A stretch of 48,974 nucleotides of DNA from NCBI GenBank assembly GCA_025923035.1, contig JAICGQ010000002.1:1-48974 (forward strand). The letters are read 5' to 3'. How positions within the stretch are numbered: the first letter of the stretch is position 1; each line of letters begins with the position of its first letter. This stretch comes from Pyrinomonadaceae bacterium. Its GTDB lineage: Bacteria > Acidobacteriota > Blastocatellia > Pyrinomonadales > Pyrinomonadaceae. Under the pieces are notes generated by a model. That model ran no database searches. It had not been told where the DNA came from and saw only the letters and a program-made list of their open reading frames with translations. Position numbers and translations under genes: made by a program. Shown piece by piece: positions 36,988-46,930 of the stretch.

Positions 36988-37764
36988 ATGAGAGTTAAAG
37001 CGCTCAGACTTTTTGTTCAACTGCTGCTGTTCGGATTGCTGCTCGGCGCCTCATCAACTGCTTATGCAGACACCGTGGTGATCACCTCGTTCAGTTTCGG
37101 ACTTCAGGTCACACCCACCGCGGGGACTGTGGCATTCACGCCGACCGCAGCAAGCACGCGTGCCGTCGCGACGAACAGTATCGGTGGAAACCAGGACATA
37201 ACCTCGAACACGTTGCCCGTCGCTCAAGCAGCGGCAATGGTGACCTTTGCCAACTCGTCTGGAATGGCAAATGCCGCCAACCAAACCGCCACGGCCAACA
37301 GCTTCGTCAGCGTTGGAGGTTGCACTTGTACCGCGTCCGCGTTCGTACTAGCTTCCTTCAACTCCACGTTTGTGATCCAGGGCGGCGACGGCAACGTTGA
37401 CGTCACCATTTCGCCTATGCCCTTTGCAATGGGGCAGGTAACCACGGACCAGTTTGGCCAATTCGCACACGCGTCGATCTCCTGGAGCGTCAGGCTAAAC
37501 GGCGTAGTGATATTTTCTACCGACGAAATGTTGAGAGAAGTCAGCGGCCCTAACCAAACGGGAGGGTTTTCACTAACGCCAGGTTTACTGTCGAGGGTAG
37601 TTACGCTGCAATACGGCGTCCCGAACACGATCAGTGTCAACATCAGCGCCGTTGCAGCGGGAGCGAGTGCTGTTCCAGAACCGGCAACCGTCGTATTACT
37701 GATCTCGGGCCTCGGGTTCATGACCGGTGTCTTAAAGAAAAGACGAAACACGACTGACACTTAG
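36988..37764 (+). CDS. PEP-CTERM sorting domain-containing secreted protein
   Basis: 258 aa; signal peptide; C-terminal VPEPATVVLLISGLGFMTGVLKKRRNTTDT (PEP motif + TM + basic tail). Confidence 0.88.
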   Translation: MRVKALRLFVQLLLFGLLLGASSTAYADTVVITSFSFGLQVTPTAGTVAFTPTAASTRAVATNSIGGNQDITSNTLPVAQAAAMVTFANSSGMANAANQTATANSFVSVGGCTCTASAFVLASFNSTFVIQGGDGNVDVTISPMPFAMGQVTTDQFGQFAHASISWSVRLNGVVIFSTDEMLREVSGPNQTGGFSLTPGLLSRVVTLQYGVPNTISVNISAVAAGASAVPEPATVVLLISGLGFMTGVLKKRRNTTDT

Positions 37765-37781
37765 CCGTGTCGCCCGGCGTG

Positions 37782-38663
37782 CTATCGACGCGCAAAAACG
37801 TTAGGTCCAATCTGGCCCAGCAACTCGTCTTTCCCGGAAGCGCGGATCACGCGCACGCGCTGACCGGTGTTAGTCGTGTCGTTACTTTCGAGCAGAAATA
37901 AAGAATCGCCGAACGTCGCCACTGCCGTTGCACGCCAACCACCAACGCTTCGGTTGACGATGTGCTGCGACCCATCTCGATCGATGCGAACCACCTGACC
38001 GAGATCGGGAAGCGCCGTAAAGATGCGTTTACGATCGTCGATCGCAATACTCCAAATCCGCGGCGCTCCAGTCGGGTTCCAGATCTTCGGCTCGATCAGC
38101 TTGCCATCGACTACGGCTACTAATCGCACAATCCCGTCCGTCCCGACGCGTCGCAGGCGGCCGCCGTCCGAGAGGTAAAGGGTTTCATCTGCCGACCAGT
38201 GATAGGCGATCACCTGCTGCAATGGTGGTTCGCCTTTCGCGACCTCTCCGGAACCTCGGAACGGCCTCACCTTTCCGTCAGAGGTCCGGTCCAGTATCTG
38301 CGCTCCCTTTTGAAAGATGATCTCGCCGTGCTTGCCGATGGCAAAGACTGGAGCGTTTACCTGCGACTCTTCGGCCACCTTGACAGGCTTGGAGGCGTCG
38401 AGAAAGACACGAAACAAAGCGCCGCCGATCTCCTGAAAGGATTCTGAGTAGAGCTGGCCGTCCAGGCCGCGAATGGTCCAATGCACATGCAGGTTCCTCG
38501 CCAACGGCTGCGGCTGCTTGCCCTTTTCCAGGCGCCAGACGGCGTTGTTCATCGGGTCACCGAAGACGACTGTGTTGATATCAAGGGCGATGAGTCCTCC
38601 CCCTGGATGTGCCGACACCGCCACAGGAAGAAAAAGAAGAAACAGCGCGCGGATAATCTTCAT
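37782..38663 (-). CDS. Secreted beta-propeller (NHL/SMP-30-like) protein
   Basis: 293 aa; signal peptide; repeated YLSDGGRLRRVGTDGIVRLVAVVDG and VVRIDRDGSQHIVNR units. Confidence 0.75.
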   Translation of the reverse strand: MKIIRALFLLFLPVAVSAHPGGGLIALDINTVVFGDPMNNAVWRLEKGKQPQPLARNLHVHWTIRGLDGQLYSESFQEIGGALFRVFLDASKPVKVAEESQVNAPVFAIGKHGEIIFQKGAQILDRTSDGKVRPFRGSGEVAKGEPPLQQVIAYHWSADETLYLSDGGRLRRVGTDGIVRLVAVVDGKLIEPKIWNPTGAPRIWSIAIDDRKRIFTALPDLGQVVRIDRDGSQHIVNRSVGGWRATAVATFGDSLFLLESNDTTNTGQRVRVIRASGKDELLGQIGPNVFARR

Positions 38664-38686
38664 TTGTTTCAGTCAGCCTCCGAATC

Positions 38687-38947
38687 TCACTGGTTTCGGC
38701 AATGCGTAAGACGTTCATCGGCGTGAAAAAATTCCCGCTTGAAGGCCCCCGCTGAGTGCGAGGCCGTCAACATCTGTCCGCCACGCGGGTTCTTACTTGA
38801 ACTAAAGTTCGCGCGGTGGGTGCTGCCGTCGTTTAGCTGCACGACAAGTTGGCGGCAGGTACCCGCCCAACCGGCATCAGTCTTCCAAACGTAGACGTAC
38901 TGGTCGGTCGACGGGTCGTAAGTAAGCCTGCTACCGCCCGCAGTAAC
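38687..38947 (-). pseudogene. Remnant of a PxKF-type domain (C-terminal part only)
   Basis: Manual translation, bounded upstream by an in-frame TGA: VTAGGSRLTYDPSTDQYVYVWKTDAGWAGTCRQLVVQLNDGSTHRANFSSSKNPRGGQMLTASHSAGAFKREFFHADERLTHCRNQ*. No ATG start or N-terminal part. Confidence 0.65.
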
Positions 38948-39258
38948 TCACGCACGAGCAGGCGACAGCGATATTAACCGAGCAGCATAAGACCACCGCG
39001 CGAATAATGAATGAGGCGATTTGTTTTTATTGGTTTGGTGCAACACGATAGTCTGACGGAACCTTCATGGTATTCGACACTGCGCGCGGCACGAAATCGG
39101 CGGTCCCCCCAAGCACCCCAGGACGACCGCCGATCGGATTGTAGCGCGCCCCTTGAACTGGGCCCGAGTGTAAGCAATTTGCCGATGAGTGCTGGTGCTT
39201 TTGACAGGTGAAACCTACGAAGTGTCTTAGCCGTGTAACCAACCGGAGGTCGGGACTG

Positions 39259-40692
39259 ATGAAACTCTTCGTCAACGAAAAAGCGCTTTTAATGCTCGTA
39301 GTGGTTGTCGCTGCACTCCCAAACGTCTCCGCTCCGAATGCGGCCCCGGCGGCGAATGTGGTTGCGATTCGCAATGTCACCGTCCTTCCGGGTAACGGTG
39401 CGCCGCCCGTTACTGACGCCACAGTAATCGTTCGAGACGACCGGATCGCCGCTATTGGACCAGCGGCGGAGACTGCGATTCCCGCCGGTGCTCGTGTAAT
39501 CGATGGTCGAGATAAGTTCCTCGTGCCAGGCTTTATCGAGATGCATGCACATTTATCAAAAGCGCGCGCCTCTGCTCTCGGGTTGTTTATAGCGAATGGC
39601 GTGACGACTGTTCGAGATATGGGAGGGGATCATGAGGAGTTGTTGCGTTGGCGCCAGGAGATACGAGCAGGAAATCGAGTCGGACCACGAATGCTGATTG
39701 CTGGTCCGTACCTGGAGGCGGCTCGCAACATCGAACGCATGCGACGAGATCCACCGGAAAAGCGGATCGAGCCGTTCGAACGAACGCGGATTGCCGTCGG
39801 GTCTCCGGCAGAAGCTCGAAGAATCGTCGCGGAACTCGCATCGCGAGAGCTCGACTTCCTCAAGATTCGAACCGTGCAAGACCGCCCAACCTACCTCGCG
39901 TTAAATGAAGCCGCTAACGCGCACGGGATACCGCTCGTGGGCCATGTCAGCGGAATTCCGCCTGAAGTTGTGCTCGAAGCTGGTCAGGATGGGATCGAAC
40001 ATTCTTTCTATCCATCGCTCGATGGTAAGACGCGCGAAGAGCGACTGGCTGTGTGGCGCAAGTTTGCGGATCGACGTGTCGCGATTGTACCGACGCTCGT
40101 CGCGCTCTTTGAAGCTACGTTTCCGGCTACGGATCGCTTGCGCGCGATTGCCGGCGATGATGAAGGGAAGATCGAGCCGCGTCGAGCGTATGTGTCGAAA
40201 TACCTTGTGCTTGACTGGCGTGAACAAGTCGAGGAGGCGACGGATCAGCGGCGACAGACCTTGCGGAAAATATGGGATGATGTGATTCGTCGCGATCTTC
40301 GCGAAATGCACGAAGCGGGAATTGATGTGCTCGCAGGATCAGACGTCAGCGTGCTAAACATTTACCCAGGTTTTTCGATCCACGACGAGTTGGCGTTGTT
40401 TGTCAGTGAACTGGGAATGACACCTGCCGAAGCGCTCGAGCGGGCGACGCTCCGCTCGGCCAGGTTTTTGCGAATTGCAGATTCGGTCGGAAGTATCGAA
40501 CGCGGAAAGATCGCCGATCTGGTCCTGCTCGATGCTGACCCTCTTCAAGACATTCGAAATACCAAACGCATTGCCGCAGTCGTGCTCCGCGGCACAGTCT
40601 ACGACGCTCAAGCCATCACCAAACTCCTGGACTCCGTCCGCACCGCACCCGATCGTCGAGCGGACGACTGGGGGAGAAAAGCATCAAAATAG
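39259..40692 (+). CDS. Amidohydrolase family protein (imidazolonepropionase-like), secreted
   Basis: Start reassigned to MKLFVNEKALLMLVVVVAALPNVSA; VPGFIEMHAHLSKARASALGLFIANGVTTVRDMGG, LVGHVSG, DVLAGSDVS, GKIADLVLLDADPLQDI. Confidence 0.9.
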   Translation: MKLFVNEKALLMLVVVVAALPNVSAPNAAPAANVVAIRNVTVLPGNGAPPVTDATVIVRDDRIAAIGPAAETAIPAGARVIDGRDKFLVPGFIEMHAHLSKARASALGLFIANGVTTVRDMGGDHEELLRWRQEIRAGNRVGPRMLIAGPYLEAARNIERMRRDPPEKRIEPFERTRIAVGSPAEARRIVAELASRELDFLKIRTVQDRPTYLALNEAANAHGIPLVGHVSGIPPEVVLEAGQDGIEHSFYPSLDGKTREERLAVWRKFADRRVAIVPTLVALFEATFPATDRLRAIAGDDEGKIEPRRAYVSKYLVLDWREQVEEATDQRRQTLRKIWDDVIRRDLREMHEAGIDVLAGSDVSVLNIYPGFSIHDELALFVSELGMTPAEALERATLRSARFLRIADSVGSIERGKIADLVLLDADPLQDIRNTKRIAAVVLRGTVYDAQAITKLLDSVRTAPDRRADDWGRKASK

Positions 40693-40709
40693 GAACTAAC
40701 CGCGGGTCG

Positions 40710-43700
40710 ATGCGTCTAATCAGATGGCCGAGCATAAAACACACCTGGTCTCGAGGAGAGCAAATGGCGCCGCTCAGAACGCTGATCTCGTCAGTCTTGA
40801 TATTTTCGTTCCTCCCCACCGTATTTCATGGACCACTGCGACAGGTTGTTAGAGCGGAGCAGGACACTGCCGGTCAGGAGCGCGGTTTGGAGTTTCGGCT
40901 CAGCGGGGGTGTCGGTCAGCCGGAGGTCGCCAAACCTCCGACGCAGTTGGCTCCTGCGAGTGAGCTGTCGGAGAGCGAGACTGAGAACATACTGAGCCGT
41001 CTCCCGGCGATGACGGTCGATGCGAACGCTAATCAGGAGTTTGCCCTTCGTCAGGGTTCGCTGCCACCGCCGCGCACCGGCAACACCGTCGAGGTTTCGT
41101 TTCCCGCTTCGAGCACTGCTGCGAGTGAGACAGTAACTGCTGGTCCACTCGAAGTGGTCCGTTATTCACCGGAAGGCAGTGTTCCACTTGCGCCAGAGCT
41201 GAGCATCACGTTCTCCCAACCGATGGTCGCGGTAACTTCACAGGACGAAGCCGCGACCAGCGTGCCTGTAAAACTCAATCCTCAACCGGCCGGCAGATGG
41301 CGTTGGTTAGGAACGAAGACGCTCATCTTTCAACCTGATGACCGCTTTCCAATGGCCACCACCTACGCGGTGACTGTTCCCGCCGGAACTCGCGCCGCAA
41401 ACGGCAGCGCGCTCGCAACCGAAAAAGCCTGGAGCTTCACCACGCCGCCGCTGAACGTCAAGGCTTCATATCCAAACTCCGGCACACATGCGCGCGACGC
41501 TCTGATGTTTCTCGAATTCGATCAGCAGATAGATCCGGCGGCTATCCTGGGTGCGATCAGGGTCAGCAGCGGCAACCGCGTGCTCAAAACGCGTCTCGCA
41601 ACCAGCGATGAAGTAAAGCAAACGATCTCGCGCGACCCAAACAACACGTCGGTGTTGAGTCAGGCGATGAAAGACAGGTGGTTAGCGTTCCGCGCGATCG
41701 ATCCAAAGAGTGGTCGAACGGATCTCGCTTTACCGCCCGCTTCTCAAATTAAGGTTTCGTTACCAGCGGGCGCGCCATCAGCCGAAGGACGGAACCTTTC
41801 GCAAAAGCCGCATGAGTTCTCGTTTCGTACTTATGGTCCATTGAGAGTGACCGAGCACGGTTGTGACGGCGGCAGTGGCTGCAATGTCTACGACTCGTTC
41901 GACGTCGAGTTTAGCAATGCGCTGGCTGACGACTTCGACGCGTCGAAGATCAAAGTGGAACCAGCCATACCGGATCTCGAAACGTCTTTCTACGATTCGT
42001 ACCTGAACATCAGTGGTTACAAACAGGGAAATACAACTTACCGCGTCACGCTCGACAAATCGATCAAAGACCGTTTCGATCAACCGTTGGGCCGCGACGT
42101 CACGCTGACGTTCAAAGTTGGTCCAAGTCCGAAGAGATTCATCGGGCCTGACGACGATTTCGTTGTAATGGATCCAGCCGCGCCGACGCGTTGTTCCGTC
42201 TTCTCAGTCAACTACACAAAGCTTAACGCTCGCATTTACTCCGTCACGCCAGAAGACTGGCCCAAGTGGATGGCTTACCAGAAAGCCCGACAAGACGCGA
42301 AAAAGCCAACGCCACCCGGTCGCCAGGTCGTTTCTAAAACTATTACCGTCGCGAATTCTCCAAACGAAATTGTAGAGACAGTTATCGATCTAACTCCCGC
42401 TCTTACTAACGGGCGCGGTCATGTGATCCTGATCGTCGAGCCTACCGGCGGACCATCCGGTGAAGACGATGGGACCGCTAGTACTCACTCCTGGATTCAG
42501 GTCACCAACATCGGACTCAACGCATTCATCGACAACACCGACCTTGTCGGCTGGGCGACGTCGCTCAAGGACGGAACGCCATTGAGCAATGTCGATCTGA
42601 CTGTTTTGCCGGCAGACGTCTCCGCGAGGAGTGGACCAGATGGGCTGGCCCGGCTGCCTTTGCAGTCAACGAGCTCGACTGAGCAGGGCTTGCTGATCGC
42701 GCGACGAGATGGAGACGTAGCCATCCTGCCTGGGCAGATGGGCTACTCAAGAGTGGCAACCGGAGACTGGGTAAAAAAGACCGAGAAGGATTCGTTGCGT
42801 TGGTTTGTCTTCGACGATCGCAAGATGTATCAGCCGGGTGAAGAAGTACACGTCAAAGGCTGGATTCGGCAAATCAGTGGCGGCAAGACTGGCGACACCA
42901 GTTTATTCCCAAACGCCGGAATGCATGTGTCGTATGTCTTAACGGATTCGCGCAACAACCGCATCAGGGATGGCAACGTTCAACTCAACGCTCTTGGCGG
43001 GTTCGATTTCGCACTGAAGTTGCCGGACAAGATGAACCTTGGTCACACGAGGCTGCAATTAGTAACGTCGAGTGCGCTTCCCGGCGCTACTCACGCTCAT
43101 CACCTGGAAGTGCAGGAGTTTCGCCGGCCGGAGTTTGAAGTCAAGACGCAGACTGAAACTGAAGGACCGTTCATCGTTGGCGGCGGAGCTGACCTTTCAG
43201 TGAGCGCCACCTATTACGCGGGTGGTGGTTTAGCAAATGCTCCCGTCAAGTGGAGTGTGATGGCGATGCCTACTCAATTCACGCCGCCCAACCGCAACGA
43301 TTACGTCTTTGGCGAATGGGTGCCGTGGTGGCGTCATGGCACTTCGGGTAGACCAACTTGGCAAGATCGACTTAGTGTTACTGACGCAAGCGGAAAGGAC
43401 CACGTGCATCTGGATTTCGATCGCGTTAGCCCGGCGCGCGCATCCACTGTCACAGCGTCCGCTACGGTAACAGATGTAAACAGGCAATTGTGGAAGTCTG
43501 AGACAACGCTGCTGGTCCATCCCGCGAATCTCTACGTCGGATTGAAGAGCGACAACACGTTTGTCGAGCGCGGCCAGCCATTAAAAGTGCAGACGATCGT
43601 TGCCGACCTCGACGGTAATCTCGTTGAACGGCGAGACATAACGATGGTTGCCAGTCGGCTGACCTGGAAACAGGAAAAAGACGATTGGACCGAAGTTGAA

Positions 43701-46700
43701 GTAGATCCGCAGGAATGTTCGATCCGCTCCGCCGCGGGCCCCGTCACGTGCACCTTTCAACCACAAATCGGCGGCGAGTATCTCGTTAGAGCGACCATTC
43801 GCGACGATCGCGAACGTGCGAATGAGACTGAGTTCAGAGTCTGGGTTTCCGGCGCTGACTCGGCGCACCGCGACGTCGACGAGGAAAGCGTCGAGCTGAT
43901 TCCTGACAAGAAGGATTACAAAGCAGGTGACACTGCAGAGATCCTCGTCCAGGCCCCGTTTCATCCCGCCGAAGGTGTCTTGACTGTGCGACGTTCGGGC
44001 CTGGTGAAGGTCGAACGATTCCGCATGGACCAACCGACGACCACTTTGCGTTTGCCGATCGAGCAAGGCTGGACGCCGAACGTGCACGTGCAGATCGATC
44101 TGCTGGGCCAGGACGAACGCGAGGAGACGAGCAGCAACGCCCACGCCGGCGCAAAACCTCTTCCGAAGAAGCCGGCCTACGCGAGTGGAAATCTGAAACT
44201 GTCGATACCACCACTCGATCGACGTCTCTCAATACTGGCAACGCCTCGTGACAAAGCGCTCGAGCCCGGCGGTGAAACGAGTGTGAACGTGGAGGTCAAA
44301 GATGCTTCCGGCGCTCCGGTCGCAGGTGGCGAAGTGGCCGTCGTAGTAGTCGACGAAGCGATCCTGGCGCTCACTGATTACAAACTCGATGACCCCGTTT
44401 CAGCTTTTTATCCTGAACGCAGTGCCGGCGTCGAAGACCTTCACCTGCGGGGAAGCTTGTGGCTTGCGACACCTGCCGGGATCGAGGAGGAAGGCGACGG
44501 CGACGCGGGAGGGGGAGGAGTTCGCAGACGTGGCCGCGGTGGGGTAGCGCCACCGCCATCGTTCGCACGCGGACAATTGGCAATGGCGGATATGGCGTAC
44601 GCGCCGAACGCGCCGCCGATGGCGATGATCTCGGGATTATCAATCGCGCAGCCTGAGCGGATTCGTATGCGACAGGACTTCAATGCGCTTGCAGTATTTG
44701 CGCCCGCCGTTCCCACCGATGCAAATGGACGCGCGGAAGTGAAGGTGAAGCTGCCGGACAATCTCACGCGCTATCGCGTCATGGCAGTCGCCGTTGCCGG
44801 CGGCAAACAGTTCGGTTCGGGCGAGTCGTCGATCACGGCGAGGAAACCTTTGATGGTGCGTGCTTCTGCACCTCGGTTCCTGAACTTCGGCGATATGTTC
44901 GAGTTTCCGGTCGTGGTCCAGAACCAAACTGACGCGGCGATGTCGGTTGACGTAGCACTGCGTGCGAGTAACGCACGAGTTGGCGCAGCGAACTCGGCTG
45001 CGTTCTCAGGCCGGCGTGTCACGGTGCCGGCGAACGATCGAGTAGAGGTCCGCATTCCAGTCGCGACCGCAACTGCCGGCACAGCGCGGTTCCAGGTCGC
45101 GGCGGTGTCCGGCGCGTGGACCGACGCGACCGAAGTCTCTTTACCGGTCTGGAGTCCGGCAACGACGGAAGCATTTGCGACCTACGGAGAGATCGATGAA
45201 GGCGCAATCAGTCAACCGGTGAAAGCTCCCGCCGGCATTTTCAAACAATTCGGCGGACTCGAGATCGAGGCGTCGTCAACTCAGTTACAACAGCTTACCG
45301 ACGCGTTTGTATATCTACAGAACTATCCGTACCAATGTTCCGAGCAGCTCGCGTCGCGCATCATTTCGATAGCCGCATTGAAGGATGTTCTGCATGCCTT
45401 CAACACGACGGGACTGCCGTCGCAGGCGGAGATGCATGCGAGTGTGACGCGCGACATAAAGCACCTTGAAGGACTGCAAAACCCGGATGGCGGATTTGGT
45501 TTCTGGAAACGTGGCGAGGAGTCGTGGCCATTCTTGAGTATTCACGTTGCCCATGCGCTCGCGCGCGCGCGACAAAAGAACTTTCCCGTCCCGGTGACGA
45601 TCTACGATCAGGCGAGACAATACCTTCGCGGAATCGAACGTCATATTCCTCGTCGTTACGGCATCGACGCGAGACGCGCGCTGATCGCTTATGCACTCTA
45701 CGTGCGCGCACAGATGGACGATCGCGACACGAGCAAGGCGCGCAAATTCGTGTCGGAGCTGCCCATCGAAAACCTCTCGCTGGAGACTGTCGGCTGGTTG
45801 CTTGCGGTGATGTCGGGCGACGAGGCGTCGCGAAACGAAGTCGAGGCGCTTCGCAGTAGTTTGAAGAACCGCGTCACGGAAACGTCCGGCGCCGCACATT
45901 TTGTTACTTCGTACGACGACGACAATCACCTGGTGCTGAATTCGGATCGTCGTGCGGATGCGGTGGTCCTCGAAGCTTTAATCGGCGATCAACCGCAAAA
46001 CGATCTGATTCCGAAGATCGTGCGCGGCCTTCTCAATCATCGCACTCAGGGGCGGTGGTCCAGCACGCAGGAGAATGTGTTCGTTTTGATCGCGCTCGAT
46101 CGTTATTTCAGGACTTATGAAAAGGTGACGCCGGATTTCATCGCTCGCGTGTGGCTTGGCAACGCTTATGCCGGCGAACACACGTTCAGAGGAAGATCGG
46201 TTGGACGGCAGCGAGTCAACGTTCCGATGCGGTATCTGGCTGACAGTGGTTCCGCGCAAAACCTGGTAATCAGCAAAGGCGGAGAAGGCCGGCTCTATTA
46301 TCGGTTGGCGATGAGTTATGCGCCTGCGCGTTACGGGCTCGACAGTGCTGATTATGGCTTTGCTGTCGAGCGTACGTACGAAGCGATCGACGATCCGAGA
46401 GACGTGCAACGTGATGCTGACGGTGGTTGGCGGATCAAAGCCGGCGCGCGCGTGCGTGTGCGTGTGACGATGGCCGCGCCTGCGCGACGTTATCATGTCG
46501 CGTTGGTGGATTACTTGCCGGCGGGGTTTGAGTCGTTGAATCCGGAGCTGGCGGTGACGGAGAGCATTCCGGAAGACAAGAAACAACAACCAACGGCGAC
46601 GCACGTTGGCAGTTTTCATGGGTTGAGTTGGTGGCTGTGGCGGCGAGTTTGGTTCGATCATCAGAACCTGCGCAGCGAACGTTCGGAGGCGTTTACGTCG

Positions 46701-46847
46701 CTGTTGTGGGGCGGTGTTTACAACTACAGCTACGTCGCTCGCGCCACGACGCCCGGGACGTTTGTCGTGCCGCCGGCGAAAGCTGAAGAGATGTACCACC
46801 CGGAGACTTTTGGGCGAAGCAAGAGCGATCGCGTGCGCGTCGAATAG
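40710..46847 (+). CDS. Alpha-2-macroglobulin family protein with CxEQ thioester motif
   Basis: 2045 aa (possible start at 40764). MG2-like KMYQPGEEVHVKGWIRQ; IRMRQDFNALAVFAPAVPTDANGRAEVKVKLPDNLTRYRVMAVAV; thioester YPYQCSEQLASR. Confidence 0.92.
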   Translation: MRLIRWPSIKHTWSRGEQMAPLRTLISSVLIFSFLPTVFHGPLRQVVRAEQDTAGQERGLEFRLSGGVGQPEVAKPPTQLAPASELSESETENILSRLPAMTVDANANQEFALRQGSLPPPRTGNTVEVSFPASSTAASETVTAGPLEVVRYSPEGSVPLAPELSITFSQPMVAVTSQDEAATSVPVKLNPQPAGRWRWLGTKTLIFQPDDRFPMATTYAVTVPAGTRAANGSALATEKAWSFTTPPLNVKASYPNSGTHARDALMFLEFDQQIDPAAILGAIRVSSGNRVLKTRLATSDEVKQTISRDPNNTSVLSQAMKDRWLAFRAIDPKSGRTDLALPPASQIKVSLPAGAPSAEGRNLSQKPHEFSFRTYGPLRVTEHGCDGGSGCNVYDSFDVEFSNALADDFDASKIKVEPAIPDLETSFYDSYLNISGYKQGNTTYRVTLDKSIKDRFDQPLGRDVTLTFKVGPSPKRFIGPDDDFVVMDPAAPTRCSVFSVNYTKLNARIYSVTPEDWPKWMAYQKARQDAKKPTPPGRQVVSKTITVANSPNEIVETVIDLTPALTNGRGHVILIVEPTGGPSGEDDGTASTHSWIQVTNIGLNAFIDNTDLVGWATSLKDGTPLSNVDLTVLPADVSARSGPDGLARLPLQSTSSTEQGLLIARRDGDVAILPGQMGYSRVATGDWVKKTEKDSLRWFVFDDRKMYQPGEEVHVKGWIRQISGGKTGDTSLFPNAGMHVSYVLTDSRNNRIRDGNVQLNALGGFDFALKLPDKMNLGHTRLQLVTSSALPGATHAHHLEVQEFRRPEFEVKTQTETEGPFIVGGGADLSVSATYYAGGGLANAPVKWSVMAMPTQFTPPNRNDYVFGEWVPWWRHGTSGRPTWQDRLSVTDASGKDHVHLDFDRVSPARASTVTASATVTDVNRQLWKSETTLLVHPANLYVGLKSDNTFVERGQPLKVQTIVADLDGNLVERRDITMVASRLTWKQEKDDWTEVEVDPQECSIRSAAGPVTCTFQPQIGGEYLVRATIRDDRERANETEFRVWVSGADSAHRDVDEESVELIPDKKDYKAGDTAEILVQAPFHPAEGVLTVRRSGLVKVERFRMDQPTTTLRLPIEQGWTPNVHVQIDLLGQDEREETSSNAHAGAKPLPKKPAYASGNLKLSIPPLDRRLSILATPRDKALEPGGETSVNVEVKDASGAPVAGGEVAVVVVDEAILALTDYKLDDPVSAFYPERSAGVEDLHLRGSLWLATPAGIEEEGDGDAGGGGVRRRGRGGVAPPPSFARGQLAMADMAYAPNAPPMAMISGLSIAQPERIRMRQDFNALAVFAPAVPTDANGRAEVKVKLPDNLTRYRVMAVAVAGGKQFGSGESSITARKPLMVRASAPRFLNFGDMFEFPVVVQNQTDAAMSVDVALRASNARVGAANSAAFSGRRVTVPANDRVEVRIPVATATAGTARFQVAAVSGAWTDATEVSLPVWSPATTEAFATYGEIDEGAISQPVKAPAGIFKQFGGLEIEASSTQLQQLTDAFVYLQNYPYQCSEQLASRIISIAALKDVLHAFNTTGLPSQAEMHASVTRDIKHLEGLQNPDGGFGFWKRGEESWPFLSIHVAHALARARQKNFPVPVTIYDQARQYLRGIERHIPRRYGIDARRALIAYALYVRAQMDDRDTSKARKFVSELPIENLSLETVGWLLAVMSGDEASRNEVEALRSSLKNRVTETSGAAHFVTSYDDDNHLVLNSDRRADAVVLEALIGDQPQNDLIPKIVRGLLNHRTQGRWSSTQENVFVLIALDRYFRTYEKVTPDFIARVWLGNAYAGEHTFRGRSVGRQRVNVPMRYLADSGSAQNLVISKGGEGRLYYRLAMSYAPARYGLDSADYGFAVERTYEAIDDPRDVQRDADGGWRIKAGARVRVRVTMAAPARRYHVALVDYLPAGFESLNPELAVTESIPEDKKQQPTATHVGSFHGLSWWLWRRVWFDHQNLRSERSEAFTSLLWGGVYNYSYVARATTPGTFVVPPAKAEEMYHPETFGRSKSDRVRVE

Positions 46848-46894
46848 TTGAACCCCGCCCGTTCCACGCGGATAAGCCAAAAAATAAAAAGTAC

Positions 46895-46923
46895 TTGGCA
46901 TAACAAAGTACTTGTGGTATTTA
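46895..46923 (+). promoter_or_regulatory. Strong sigma70-type promoter, probably leaderless
   Basis: TTGGCA-17 nt-TATTTA, with the GTG start codon 7 nt after the -10 box. Confidence 0.55.
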
Positions 46924-46930
46924 TCGTGTC

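Noticed and set aside
45978-46901. 307-aa minus-strand ORF
   Set aside because: Antisense to the A2M gene, low-information composition.
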